A stretch of 64,000 nt of DNA from Erinaceus europaeus (GCF_950295315.1 NC_080179.1:72228615-72292614), one strand, 5' to 3'. Positions 11,085-22,254 are shown, numbered from the stretch's first letter. Translations and numbers: made by a program. Notes: generated by a model not told the origin, from the sequence alone.

Positions 11085-12395
11085 TTGTTAAAATGGTGCT
11101 GGTTGGCTTAGCTATCTTATCTGACTGCTTGGAGAAGCTACCTTATTCACAGCATTTGATAACCAATGCCTAAACTAGGATTGCCAAGAGGAATTAGGAG
11201 CAGATGTATTTAGTATTGTATAATTCCTGTAATGCAGGTTATTTTGATTTAATGAAAATACTCTTTAGCTGAGGTTTCATTAAATTAAAACCTTTGATTC
11301 TAGTTATTTACTGACTATTATGTGCATACACATATGGGGACATGATCATTTCTACCATAGACATGAAGCATGATACATTTGCAAAACTGAAACCTTGAGG
11401 TTTTATATTTTTGAGCATAATGTAAAATCAAATTACAAACCAAGAGATAAAATAATATTTAGAGTAAGATCCTAGCTTTGCTAAAAATGTTGTTTAAAAT
11501 TTTCACAGTTTTACAAACTGCTAATGTTGTTTAAAATCGCCAACTAAACACACAAAAAAAATCAAAACTATTTATGTGGTGAGAAAGATAAAATTTTCTT
11601 CCTTCTGTTCCTCTGTATATTGTGATTTGACAACGGATTCAAGATTATTTTTATATCAGATAACAAATAAATGCAGTTTACAAAATTTTTTTTAAAAACT
11701 CTGCAATAGCTATAGAGACAATATTTTTAAGAATGCTTACTCATTCTAAGCAATTGTGAAAATAATATGTGCTATAAATAAACAAGCCTACCATCAGTTC
11801 TGCTGGAATTAGGGCCTATGTTATAAAATATATATGAATTTTGCTTATAGCTGAAGACAGCAATACAAAAGTAATTCTGTTCCTTTTTTTTTTTTGGTGT
11901 ATGTGTGTATGTGCCTTGTGATTAATAACCAGCCATTTTCCTGGTCAATGTTAGTAAAGACACCCATAATTACTGTTGCATCAAGACTAAGGACATATAT
12001 TTGTGCACTCCTTGAAAAATATGATGTACAAAGTCGAAGGGCTGCTTCTGTGTGTGGATAGCAGTTTACAGTGTCTTCCTGGCCTGCTGCAAACACCCTG
12101 AAATGCTGCCCGAATAAAGGCTAACTACTAAGCATTACTACTTGCTGGCTCTTGTCATCTGAATCGCCTAAGTCCTTCTTCCAAAGCACAGAGGATTTAT
12201 TCCATTAAGTTTGGCAAGTAACTGATTACATATATTCCTATAGAATATTTGGTATTTGCCTTATTTACTTGCAGTGTGTTGTATTGTTTTCTGGTTTTCT
12301 AAGTTTATGGAAGAGTTCTTCTCTGTTATAAACATTCAACTTTGTCAGCCAAAGTTGTGGCAAATATTTTCTCCTACTTCGAATTTCCATTGAAT
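11085..12395. other. No gene seen
   Basis: About 1.3 kb of apparently single-copy AT-rich sequence. No recognised repeat; no convincing open frame. It could be intronic or intergenic. Confidence 0.5.
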
Positions 12396-12399
12396 TCTA

Positions 12400-12549
12400 T
12401 TTATGATATCTTTTTGCACTTTTTTCTTTACTGGGGAGATTAGAGGTTTACAGTCAACAGTAAAATACATATGTGTAACATTTCTCAGATTTCCACATGA
12501 CAATTCAACCCCTAGTAGCCCCTCCTCTGCCATCATGTTCCAGGACCTG

Positions 12550-12602
<53 letters not shown>

Positions 12603-12653
12603 ACACACTCTCACACACACATACACACACTCACACACTCACACACACTCACA

Positions 12654-12708
<55 letters not shown>

Positions 12709-13140
12709 AGCCTTTTACTTTGGTGCCATAATACCAACTCCAGTCCAAGTTCTGCTTTGTGTTTTCCCTTCTGTTCTTATTTTTGAGTGAGATCATCCCA
12801 TATTCATCTTTATCTTTCTGACTTATCTCATTTAACATAATTCCTACAAGCTCCATTCAAGATGAGGTGAAGAAAATGAATAATCATTTTTAATAGCTGT
12901 GTAGTATTTCATTGTGTGAAACTGTGTACCACAGTTTACTCAGCCATTTATCTGTTATTAGACACCTGGGTTGATTTAAGTCTTTGGCTATTAGAAATTG
13001 TGCTGCTATGAACATAGCAGGTATACACAAATATTTTTGAATGGTTATGTTTTGTTCCCTACGGTATATTCCCTAGAGAGGAATTGCAGAGTCATAGGGT
13101 AGGTCTATTTCTAGCCTCCTGAGAGTTAGAGCTAGACAAT
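12400..13140 (-). mobile_element. L1 ORF2 end and 3' UTR, reverse
   Basis: Reverse L1: the 3' end lies at the left (GTTTACAGTCAACAGTAAAA). The GAGTGAGATCATCCCATATTC block is near 12785 and the ORF2-coding segment is near 12980-13110 (ATTGTGCTGCTATGAACATA). The UTR is split by a large CA array. Confidence 0.8.
12551..12706. repeat. (CA)n array with CACT interruptions
   Basis: About 155 bp of CA with scattered CT and TA substitutions, located at the G-rich variable site of the L1 3' UTR. His-Thr or Cys-Val open frames over it are artefacts. Confidence 0.95.
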
Positions 13141-13324
13141 GTGAACAGGCCAATAATATACCTTTTCAACATCAGAGTTTGATGTCTATAAATAATCAAT
13201 TTATACCCATTGACAATTTCCTTATTATTTTCTACCAATTTTCTTATATGATTCAATAGTTTTTTACCGTAGATTTGTGCCAGGTACTCCTTTACAAACT
13301 GAATGCCAAAATAATAAAATATGA

Positions 13325-13815
13325 TGGGGTTGGGTGGTGGCACACCTCACTAAGCATTCATCTTACAATGTGCAAGGACCCAGGTTCAAGCCCCTGGCCC
13401 CCACCTGCAGGAGGAAAGCTTCTCAAGTGATGAAGCAGTACTGCAGATGTCTCTGTCTTTCTGACTTTCTTCTTCTTTTTAATCTTTTTTATTATCTTTA
13501 TTTATTTATTGGACAGAGATAGGCAGAAACTGAGAGGGAAGGTGGTGATAGAGGAGGAGAGACACCTGCAACACTGCTTCACTACTTGCAAAGCTTTCCC
13601 CCTGCAGGTGGGGAGCGGAGGCTCGAACCTGGGTTCTTGAGCATAGCAGCATGTAGGCTCAATCAGGTGCACCACCACCTTGCCCCCCCAGGGTAAGTTT
13701 TGTTATTGTATTTTTCAGAACCTTCAAGGAGGAGCTACTACTTTTTGCCTTTCTATCTCCCTGCTCCCTCTCGGTTTCTGTCTGTCTTTCTCCAATAAAT
13801 ACATAAAAATATTTT
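13325..13815 (+). mobile_element. SINE type 2 split by a nested SINE
   Basis: The left part (13325-13474) has head GGGTGGTGGCACACCTCAC and B box GGTTCAAGCCCC. The right part (about 13695-13815) carries the CTATCTCCCTGCTCCC...CCAATAAATA end. The insert between them is a second SINE in reverse. Confidence 0.8.
13476..13692 (-). mobile_element. SINE type 2, nested
   Basis: Reverse copy (ATTTATTTATTGGACAGAGA at left, GAACCTGGGTTC inverted B box, head CACCACCACCTTGCCCC at right) sitting inside the copy at 13325-13815. Confidence 0.85.
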
Positions 13816-14279
13816 TAAAATACATGACAAAATGTCTGCCCTTATGGAACTTCCACTCTTATGAAGGAGACAGACTGTGAACAAGTCAGGCTGATCCAAA
13901 TGTCGCAGTCTCTGCAGCTTAAATAATTTGGGGTTATTTTAAAGAGAAAGTATAGAACACAAGTTATAAGGCCTTGGAAGAACCTAGCGCACATCAAAAT
14001 GAATGTGAGTGTTTGAAGGCCAACTGAAAGGCTAGATCAGAAAACATCAGGCACAGGTACCTCGGAGGTAAGGAGAGTGTAGAGGCAGAAGTAGAAAGGG
14101 CTCAGTGAAGTCTCCACCAAATTTAGAAAAAGACTCAGAGAAAGGAAGGTAGCAAGTCGAAGGGATAATGATGAAGAGTCACTAAGAATAGAAGGTTCAA
14201 AGGTCCACAAAAGGAGAACTTGCCTTTTGTAGTCAGTGAGTAAAAAAGGGGGTTTGGATCAGAAGCAGCAGGAACCAAA

Positions 14280-14578
14280 AACAAAGAGGGAAGGAAGGAA
14301 GGAAGGAAGGAAGGAAGGAAGGAAGGAAGGAAGGAAGGAGAAAGAAAGAAGAAATAAAGGAAGAGAAGAAAGAAGGAAAAAAAGGAAGAATGAAAAGAAG
14401 AAAGGAAGAAAGAAAAGAAGGGAGGAAGGAAGGAAGGAAGGAGAAAGAAAGGAGAAAGCAAGGAAGAAAAGAAGAAAGAAAGAAAGAAAAGGAAGGAAGG
14501 GTAGAAGGAAGGAAGGAAGATATTGAGAGAAAAAGGAAAGGATGGGAGAAAGGGAGAGAGAGAAAGAAAAAATATAAA
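14280..14578. repeat. Long (GGAA)n/(GAAA)n purine tract
   Basis: About 300 bp of near-pure purine on the plus strand. Both strands give Lys/Arg/Glu-rich or Phe/Leu/Ser-rich open frames, none of which is a real protein. Confidence 0.95.
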
Positions 14579-14589
14579 GAGACAAGAGT

Positions 14590-15225
14590 CACAGGTTAAA
14601 AAAGATACCTCATGAGGGAAAAGGTAGCAGCATGCTTTTATAATTTATTTTTTCTCTGTGAGGGAGGGAGCATCATTAGTGGTGAAATTATCTGAACTAT
14701 GTTTTGCTGAGTTGAAAACAAAGATGTAATAATTCAGGGGAGAATCATAGGTTATACTAATCTAATTCTACAGGAAAAGAAATGTCATTTCCCCTCCACT
14801 CCAAATTTGCCTTAAATATAGAACTTGCAATTTTTCTGGTGTATGTTGGGTAAAGGTTGTAGAAAAAGACATATGTCAAAAAATAGCTTATGGATTTTTG
14901 TCTTAGAAAAAAACAGAATTTGAAGGTACTGTGATGAGAAACTTGGAGAATAATCTTTTGGATATAAAAAGTATGAGAAGTTCCATTTGAGGTATTTGAG
15001 GCATGAAAAATGATTTTAAGATGCCAGTTGGCAATACCAGTGTACAAATTATGAAACTGGAGTTCAACGGAGTGCTCTAAACTGAATATATACAGTTTGA
15101 TATCTCTAACAAAGTAAGAAATGTTTGTAAATGATGATGATTTATGTGAGCCCTGTGAACCACCGTATCAACCAACCCAAGAAATAAGTGTAGATATCAA
15201 TTAAAAAAAAAAAGAAAAAGTCTGA
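14590..15225. other. No gene seen
   Basis: AT-rich sequence without recognised repeat or exon. Confidence 0.45.
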
Positions 15226-15227
15226 GG

Positions 15228-15356
15228 ATTAAGTCCTTGGGTTGAGCAGTGGAGCAGTGTTGCAGGTCTCTCTTTTTATCCCCATCTCTGTCTTCTCCTT
15301 CCATCTGTTTATCTGTTGCTATACAATAAATGAACAAATAAAATTAATTAATTAAA
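15228..15356 (+). mobile_element. SINE type 2 fragment
   Basis: Only the 3' half is present: GGAGCAGTGTTGCAGGTCTC, then the CT-rich body and the ATACAATAAATGAACAAATA tail. The head is missing. Confidence 0.6.
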
Positions 15357-15359
15357 AAA

Positions 15360-16298
15360 AAAGAAATATGTAGAAGAATCAACAAAAGAGAATGTAGGTA
15401 GGATGAAGCCATGCCAAAGATGTTCATGGTCTAATTCCTTAAATATTGCAATTTCTATATAGAAAAAGTGATTTTGCAAATTGAAATTAATGATCTGAAA
15501 ATGGGACTCTCTTCTCTAGATAGTCCAGATGGGTTCAGTGCAACCATAAGAGTACCAGAAAGAGTGAAGCAGGGAGATCTGAAGCAGAGAAAGATGAGAT
15601 GATGGACACAGCGAGGTAAATCATGTGGCTGAAGGAAAGCAGCTTCCAGAATCTAGAAAAGACAGAGCCAATTTGTGCCCAAGGACCCTTTAAGCTGGGA
15701 TCTTTGACAGTGGGCTCAGTGGCATCCATTTTGAATTCTTGACCTTCAGTATTCTCAGTTACTAAATTTGTCTTGCCCCAGACTGCCAGAATTTTAGCTA
15801 TTAGTTACTGCAATGACAGAAAAGAAATACAGAGACTGAGAAGGGGGTTGTTAGGCAATGACATGGGGGAAATGGGAGTGTTTTGTCCTGTGGGCCAAAT
15901 GAAGAAAGTGCTTTAAAAAAGAAAGTAATGATCAACATTTTCTCCCATTCATTTACTAAGCAGGTATGACATTCCTTGCTTCAAACTTGAAAGTTTTAGG
16001 TTAGACTCGATAAATGTGTAACTATATACAAATACAGCAATATATGTAAGTGCCATTTGAGAGGATTTTCATATACTTGAAACCCTAAAGGCTCTGAGAA
16101 ATAACTGAAGACATAAGATTCAAAAGAAGTAGCTGGTTTTAATCTGTATTTTTCTGTAGGGGGTTATGCCATTTGAATGATATAAGTTTGCTACAATGTT
16201 TTATACCTGTTTTCTTAAGGAAACAATTTCTTAGTAATGGTATTTATGATACTCTGTTGTAGCATGACAGTTACATAGAAATGATTACATGGAGATAA
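15360..16298. other. No gene seen
   Basis: No recognised repeat, RNA gene or exon in about 0.9 kb. Confidence 0.45.
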
Positions 16299-16301
16299 AT
16301 A

Positions 16302-16482
16302 AAGGTCTGGGTGGTGGCACGCCCGTTTAAGCTCACATGTTACCATATCCAAGGACTCAGGTTCAAACCCTTGGTCTCCACCTTTAGGGTGTAGGGGTGA
16401 AGCAGTGCTGCAGGTGCCTCTCTTTTTCCTTCTCTCTATATCCTTCCCTCCTCTCTCGATTTTTGTCTTAAAAAATAATAAA
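16302..16482 (+). mobile_element. SINE type 2
   Basis: Head GGGTGGTGGCACGCCCG, B box GGTTCAAACCCT, body with GGTGAAGCAGTGCTGCAGGT and an A-rich end. Confidence 0.8.
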
Positions 16483-16954
16483 AATATATCAAAAAGAAAT
16501 AAATATCATTTGGTACTGTAAAAATCAGCTCTATACATGAGTTCTATAATGTTTTATAGTAATTCTATTTTCTAGAGATTGCCATAATCACTATTGATCT
16601 ACTGTCCCCTAAAATGCAAGTGATAATCATGATGATAGGATAGTGATGGTGGATAATACATGATGATAGATACTTTATCAAGCTAATGGCTTCTGGGAAC
16701 TCATAGACAACGTGAATCTTTAAGTATCCACTGACTCCATGTGACCCTTGCTTGATATTTTTAATATATAACTTAGAGACTTGCATACCAGGTAAAGAGA
16801 ATATACCAGCAGGTATTTATATTGTATTGTTGATCTATCCAGACATTTAAAAGTTTATAAATGAAGTACAGTTAGTTAAATCTAAATTCTCACAAGCTAT
16901 AGTTAAAGCATGTATAATTATATATAGAAAAATATATGCCTGTTAATATATATA

Positions 16955-17090
16955 TTTGCACATTTTCATGAGAGGGAGATGACAGATTACTCCTCACCTC
17001 TGACGTATGGCCATTCTGGGGACTGAACCTGGGTCCTCAGACATGCAAGTCCTGTGTTCTCGCTAGTGCACTGAACTATTGCCCTAGGTT
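16955..17090 (-). mobile_element. Diverged SINE (type 4-like), reverse
   Basis: Inverted B-box-like GAACCTGGGTCC near 17025 and a right-end head ATTGCCCTAGG. Body too diverged for firm typing. Confidence 0.45.
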
Positions 17091-17094
17091 TGGT

Positions 17095-17403
17095 TCCTTT
17101 TTAAAGGAGATATTTTAAATGGGGCCGATGTCTTTTAAACAATATATATATTCATATTCCACATGCAGTAGAAACTTACCAGTTAAGTGTGTAACACTGC
17201 TATCTTCTCATTAGCCACTGAGAATTATGGCCAGAAGACAATCATATTACACTGAATGACACTGTAATACTCCATTTATTCCCCTGTCCAGCCAGCTGTA
17301 ATAGGTGCTAGGGAGCTCTCAGATATGCAAGAGCATTTTAAATCTCCAGAAACAGTCAGAAAAAGCCATATTTTCTTCCTGTGTAGTATACTTAAGTAAT
17401 TCA

Positions 17404-17404
<1 letters not shown>
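17095..17404. other. No gene seen
   Basis: AT-rich flank of the CA array and of the retrotransposon; nothing recognised. Confidence 0.4.
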
Positions 17405-17406
<2 letters not shown>

Positions 17407-17439
<33 letters not shown>

Positions 17440-17462
17440 ACACACGCACACTCACTCTCACA
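17407..17462. repeat. (CA)n microsatellite
   Basis: CA units with GACA, CGCA and CTCA interruptions, ending 30 bp before the target duplication of the next element. Confidence 0.9.
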
Positions 17463-17504
17463 CAGTCTCCTGGTTTGGCAACTAATCAGATAACTGGAAA
17501 TGGA

Positions 17505-18705
17505 TTCTCATATCGCCAAGCTGCACATTAAGCTCACTCGAGGCCGAGGCATGGTGTAGATGGAAAACAGATGATACCGTTTTTGCAGTGCTAGGGATTA
17601 GTCGCCATTTTTTACAGTAATCAGATATCAGAGACATGTCTTTCGTGAGTGTTTCCTCGAGCATGTCGAACTTTGATGCCTGAGTTGCACAGCAGATGTC
17701 ATCGGCGTAGATGAACTTCCTTGAAGAAGTTTCTGGGAGGTCATTGATGTAAATATTAAATAGCATAGGAGCCAGAACAGAGCCCTGGGGGAGGCCACTT
17801 GAGACAAGTCTCCATCTGCTAGACTTGTCACCCAGATGCACCCGGAATCTTCTGTTTTGGAGAAGAAACGATATAGTGTTGGCCACCCATGGAGGCAGGC
17901 ATCTTGAGATCTTGACTAGGAAACCATGGTGCCAGACCGTGTCATAGGCTGCTGTGAGATCCACAAAGACAGCACCCGTCTTTAAATTCTTCTGGAATCC
18001 ATTTTCAATGTAAGTTGAGAGGGCCAGGGCTTGTTCGCAGGTAGATCTTCCTGGGCGGAAACCAGCTTGGGCGGGTGATAGGAATTTCTCTGTAAGATGA
18101 GAAATATGTGACAGAAGCAGCCTCTCAAGGAGTTTGTAACACACGGAGAGGAGAGAAATTGGTCTATAGCTGGCAGCCAGTATTGGGTCTTTCTTTGGTT
18201 TCAAAACCGCTATAATCTTCGCACGACGCCAAACTTTGGGCATAGACTCAGATTCCAAGATGTGGGACAGGAATGAAGCGAGCCACTTCTTTGCCGCAGG
18301 GCCCAGGTTAAGAATGAGTTCTGGGGTGATGTTGTCATAGCCAGCAGCTGTTCCCGGTTTAACCCTCTTCAAAGTGTCTTCCAGTTCAGACAGTGTAAAG
18401 GGAGAGAGTTTTGGAGATGGACAAGAAAACCGGAAGTGGGATGACCACTCGTGGGAAATTTCTCTTTTCCAGACTGGGTTGATCTTAGCACGTCCAACTT
18501 GAGTTAGGTGACTGGCCACTGAGTTTGGAGATACGGGAGGATGGGAGACGGGAGGGGGTTGGCTACCGGCACCCAGTCTGTGAAGAAGCTTCCAGGCCTT
18601 CCTACTTGAGTGGGTGAAGTTCAGACTTTCCGTGAGTTGTTGCCAGCAGGCTTGGCGTGCTACATCCAGGGAGGCAATGAGATGGTCAGCCACATCTGGG
18701 TCGCC
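17505..18705 (-). pseudogene. Reverse transcriptase core of the non-L1 retrotransposon (inverted half)
   Basis: Reads open on the minus strand, giving a 418-residue frame from 18738 to 17482. Its first few residues and last few residues lie in the opposite half and the flank. RT landmarks in order: KPGTAAGYDNITPELI (127-142), a WRRAKIIAVLKP block (170-181), SYRPISLLSVCYKLLERLL (190-208), QAGFRPGRSTCEQ (224-236), FVDLTAAYDTVW with the first catalytic Asp (D260), GLPQGSVLAPMLFNIYINDL (315-334), and YADD (344-347) with the paired catalytic Asp. A thumb-like segment follows, DYCKKWRLIPSTAKT (373-387). The catalytic residues are all present and there is no internal stop. YADD and the RPISLL and GLPQGSVLAP blocks are typical of CR1/L2/Jockey-type elements and unlike the FADD of L1. 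It cannot act alone, because the endonuclease is missing and the C-terminal half is on the other strand. Confidence 0.92.
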
Positions 18706-19512
18706 CAGCCAGTCTATCTTGGCGTTACTCTCGATCACACTCTGTCATTTCATGAACATCTCATAAAAACTGCAGCAAAGGTGGGCGCGAGGAATCACAT
18801 CATTGCAAGACTGGCCAGCTCCTCATGGGGCGTGAGCGCTTCCACACTACGATCATCATCTCTGGCATTATGCTATTCCACTGCAGAATACTGTGCCCCA
18901 GGATGGTTCCGTAGCCCCCATGTCCACTTGGTCGATTCCAAATTATATTCCTCCATGAGGATAATTTCTGGAACCATCCGTTCCACCCCGGTTCCATGGC
19001 TGCCAGTTCTTAGCAACATCGCCCCGCCAGATATTCGTCGGGATGCGGCATCATCTAAGTTCATTTCCCACGTCTACGCTCGACCGGACCTGCCAATATA
19101 CGCGGAGATCTTCGCCCACCCTGTCCAACGCTTGACGTCTCGTCACCCAATCTGGTCCCCTACGCCTACACTGAACTTCTCTGTTCCAGTCTCTTGGAAA
19201 CAGAGTTGGCAGTCAGCTGAGGTAAAGAACAAACACCTCATCACAGACCCCTGCGAGCCTCAACCCGGCTTTGACCTAGCACGTTATGATTGGGCCCTCC
19301 TCAATCGCTATCGAACAGGCCATGGCCGGTGCGCCGCTATGTTCCATCGCTGGGGAGCCAGAGACGACCCGAACTGCCCCTGCGGCTCCAGACAGACTAT
19401 GACCCACATAGTCAATGACTGCCACCTCTCCAGATTCAAAGGAGGTCTCGAAACTTGACATCAGGCTCAACCTGACGCTGTTGACTGGCTACGGAAGAAG
19501 GGCAAACGCTAG
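18705..19512 (+). pseudogene. C-terminal region of the same retrotransposon protein (direct half)
   Basis: Open on the plus strand from within a frame starting at 18610. The first roughly 31 residues of that frame are antisense to the inverted half and are not real. Genuine sequence begins near PVYLGVTLDHTLSF, the post-RT segment that should follow the last residues of the inverted half. Further landmarks are ALCYSTAEYCAPGW (residues 86-99), WLPVLSNIAPPDIRR (130-144), LLNRYRTGHGRC (230-241) and a zinc-binding-like Cx1Cx7Hx4C end motif (C256, C258, H266, C271). A TGA at 19456-19458 interrupts the frame just after GGLET. The same frame then continues for 17 codons, ending DWLRKKGKR, to a TAG at 19510-19512 directly before the AAG tail. 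The TGA is therefore probably a single disabling mutation near the natural C-terminus. Confidence 0.9.
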
Positions 19513-19531
19513 AAGAAGAACTGGAAATGGA

Positions 19532-20050
19532 AATGGGAAAGATGGCAAAGGATTTTACTTGTAATTGTTTCAACTTCCATCAGACCAACAGCCTTGCTTG
19601 TGAGGCTGCATGAGTGGATCCTGAACAAAGCCAGCAGCACGTGTGTATGTGAGCCATTGAGATCTGTTACCCTTCCTAGCCAAAAGCCACAGGATGGCAA
19701 TCCCTGGCATTTGAGAACAATAGGAGGGCTCCCAGGATTCTTACTTTCCATTGCCACTAGTGGATTCCCCCCATCCCTCCAGGACTAGATTTTGAGAAAT
19801 GATTCCAAGCTACTATCAAATGGTTTGGAATGAATCTGTTTGGCTGGAAGAAGGGTTTTAATGAACTTTTGAGCTGCACGAATTAATCTGGACTCGAGTG
19901 AGGGCTTGGCCATTGATTAAATGGTGAGCACCTAAACAGAAAGTATTTGACCAGGAAATAAATTCATGTCTTCAAGGTCACTGGCTCTGTAAGTGAATGG
20001 TTGGTTTAGATTTATGCTCACTGGCTTTCTGGCTTCAACTAATATCTGAC
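19532..20050. other. No gene seen
   Basis: Flank downstream of the retrotransposon; no recognised repeat or exon. Confidence 0.45.
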
Positions 20051-20057
20051 AGAGCTT

Positions 20058-20111
20058 TTTTTTTTTTTTTTTTTCCTCCTTATGCTATTGCTTGTCATCT
20101 CCCTGATCCTG

Positions 20112-20141
<30 letters not shown>
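20058..20141. repeat. T run and (TC)n
   Basis: A 17-18-base T run, then about 30 bp between, then (TC)n from about 20110. Possibly a degraded reverse SINE, but no head is recognisable. Confidence 0.7.
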
Positions 20142-20143
<2 letters not shown>

Positions 20144-20144
20144 T

Positions 20145-21740
20145 ATTTACCTCACCAATATTTTCTTCAAGGTGTGCAACTGGTACAAGGTTTCATTTTA
20201 ATTGTTTTATTTTTATCTAAAGATGAATCACAGTGTGATGATGTTAAAATAAATCAGATATGGTCTTACCCAAATTTTTCTCTTCTGAAAATTATTAAAT
20301 CAACATCAAACAGAAGGCATTTGATCAATTTTCCTGTAGTGTCTTATTATTTTTTTCTCTTCAGGCTAACTATACATAAAAAACACATATACACACACAC
20401 ACACTCCAAGAATTTGGAGTAGACAGACTTTCCTCTGTATATTAGTTAGTAACACAAGCTTGGAGACCAGATATTTACTATAAGAGAATATTGGATCGAT
20501 TCAAGAAATTTTGAGAAATGAGCAAAATGGTTCACTGTTTACTCTAAGTGAAAAAAAATGGCAAAAAAGAAAGAAAAAGCTCTGATCATTGATTTAAGAA
20601 GATAATTAAAATGTAGTTTAATTTCAATATTCTCATTTAAAAATAATAAATTATGGTCTTTAGAAGTGTTTATCCACTCAGATGTAAGCATCTCTCACTT
20701 GAAATAGAAAGGGAATGACTTAAGGTGTTTCTCCTTCCACTTGATTTAATGTCAAGTATAATTTAGTGGACAATTATATAAAATGCCTTTGATAATTAAT
20801 TTTCCTTACTAAATTGGATTTTGATGACCTTTTTCTTATTCTCATACATGCAGAGCAATGCACATTTTTTCATTTTTTCTTATCTCTTTCTCTGTATGTT
20901 TATAATTACTTAAATGAATTTAGCCATTATAATATATTATAAATGAAATGTTCAGATAATGATAAGATGTGATTCTTATTATATAAGCTTTTTTTAAAAA
21001 AAAAGTTGACAAATATATAGAGATGCAGATCAGTTTGTTAAGGCAGAGTTTGTATAATTTTTCTTTTACCTGTAGTTTTCAAATTCCTCTTGAGTTGGTT
21101 TATAGGGCTGTTTGTCTTAGGAACACAATTTAATAGCTCTTTTTGCTATATGTTACCACACCCTGTCTACTATCAAAGTACCAATAACCCACTTAGAAAA
21201 ATTAAAACTACTTTCTCTTTATTCTAACAGCTTCTTTCTCTCAAGAGAGAAAAATTTAATGTGATACAAAATATATATTTAGGAAAAGAAAGAACTAATG
21301 CCTTTGTAAGTATTGATACTTACAATTTTCTAAATATTTATTTTATTGTTTACACATCCCAAGAGACAGAGGGACAATGAAGGAGTCCACCAGAACTTAA
21401 ACAAAGGAAATGCACACAGGCACACTTCATTTTGACTGATTTAGTTCTCTAAATTCACTTCTTGAAAATTGCAACTGTAGTAGAAAGGAGATATAAAGAA
21501 ATCAGGTCCAGTGTCTTTTTTTGTTCAGTCTTGATGGGAATTCTTTTTCTCTCATCAACAAATTACAGCAAAAGGATATTATTCAAAGACTCGCCATGAT
21601 ATACAGAGTACACTGATTGTTCTCCATCCAAGCATTTGTTTTAGAACTTACTGCCTATAAGTTGGTGTGTTTTTTCTGATTGGGTGGGGGGGAAATTTTA
21701 TAATAGGACATGGAATTAATTTATCATATTGTGACCATCT
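20145..21740. other. No gene seen
   Basis: About 1.6 kb of AT-rich, apparently single-copy sequence, the longest quiet stretch in the left half. Confidence 0.5.
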
Positions 21741-21744
21741 TGAT

Positions 21745-21940
21745 TTTATTTTTATTATTTTTAAATAGTTTATTAATTTATTCTTTTAATGAATTAGAGA
21801 AAGAGAGGAAGTTATTAGGAGAGTCCAGAGCACTGCTTAGCTTTGGCTGGTGGTGGTTTAGGAGACTGAACCTAGGACCTGAGAGCTTCAAGCAGAAATG
21901 TCTTTTGCCTAACCCTTATGCTGTCTCCTCAGCCTCCCAG
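21745..21940 (-). mobile_element. SINE type 3, reverse
   Basis: AT-rich tail at left, inverted B box GAACCTAGGACC near 21867, head CCCTTATGCTGTCTCCTC at right. Confidence 0.75.
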
Positions 21941-22052
21941 CCCACTTTAATGCAAAAATAAAGAATCATTGTATGGTGAAAATGCCACTAAAATACAGTG
22001 ATGACAACTTTTAAAAACTTACTATGCATATGTATATTTAAGAATGGATTGC

Positions 22053-22251
22053 CAGGGACTGGCTGAGTGGCGGTGCACCGGGTTGAGTACATATCTTTCA
22101 ATGCAGGTCCGAGTCTCCAGTCCCCACCTGCGGGGGGAAGCTTTGCGAGTGGCAAAGCAGGTCTGCAGGTGTCCCTCTGTCTCTCTCCCTGTCTCCTCCT
22201 TTCCTCTAGGTTTCTGGCTGTCTCTGTTGAATAAATAAAGTTAATTTTTTA
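22053..22251 (+). mobile_element. SINE type 2
   Basis: Head GAGTGGCGGTGCACCGGGTT, body with GGCAAAGCAGGTCTGCAGGT, end TTTCTGGCTGTCTCTGTTGA and an AATAAATAAAG tail. A short AAGAATGG repeat flanks it. Confidence 0.85.
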
Positions 22252-22254
22252 AAA

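Larger units (their letters stand above)
17505..19518 (+). mobile_element. Non-L1 non-LTR retrotransposon (CR1/L2/Jockey-type), 5'-truncated and 5'-inverted
   Basis: About 2.0 kb bounded by the perfect 13-bp direct repeat AACTGGAAATGGA (17492-17504 and 19519-19531). It has two adjoining parts: an inverted part on the minus strand (17505 to about 18705) coding for the reverse transcriptase core, and a direct part on the plus strand (about 18705-19518) coding for the C-terminal region and 3' end. The inverted part stops just before the residues where the direct part resumes, so the two make one protein cut at one point. This is the pattern left by twin priming during target-primed reverse transcription. 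The 3' end is AAGAAGAA rather than poly(A), and the 3' UTR is almost absent. No endonuclease or ORF1 region is present, as expected from 5' truncation. The sequence differs clearly from L1 and, with long open frames, is not an ancient L2/CR1 fossil. The exact clade needs a phylogeny. Confidence 0.88.

Noticed and set aside
12403..12786. 127-codon frame with a long His-Thr repeat
   Set aside because: It is a (CA)n array inside a reverse L1 3' UTR.
14236..14599. Long Lys/Arg/Glu-rich and Phe/Leu/Ser-rich open frames on both strands
   Set aside because: They are translations of a (GGAA)n/(GAAA)n tract; both strands are open simply because no stop fits the repeat.
18800..19064. Minus-strand frames across the direct half of the retrotransposon
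   Set aside because: Shadow frames of the plus-strand coding region, without RT motifs.
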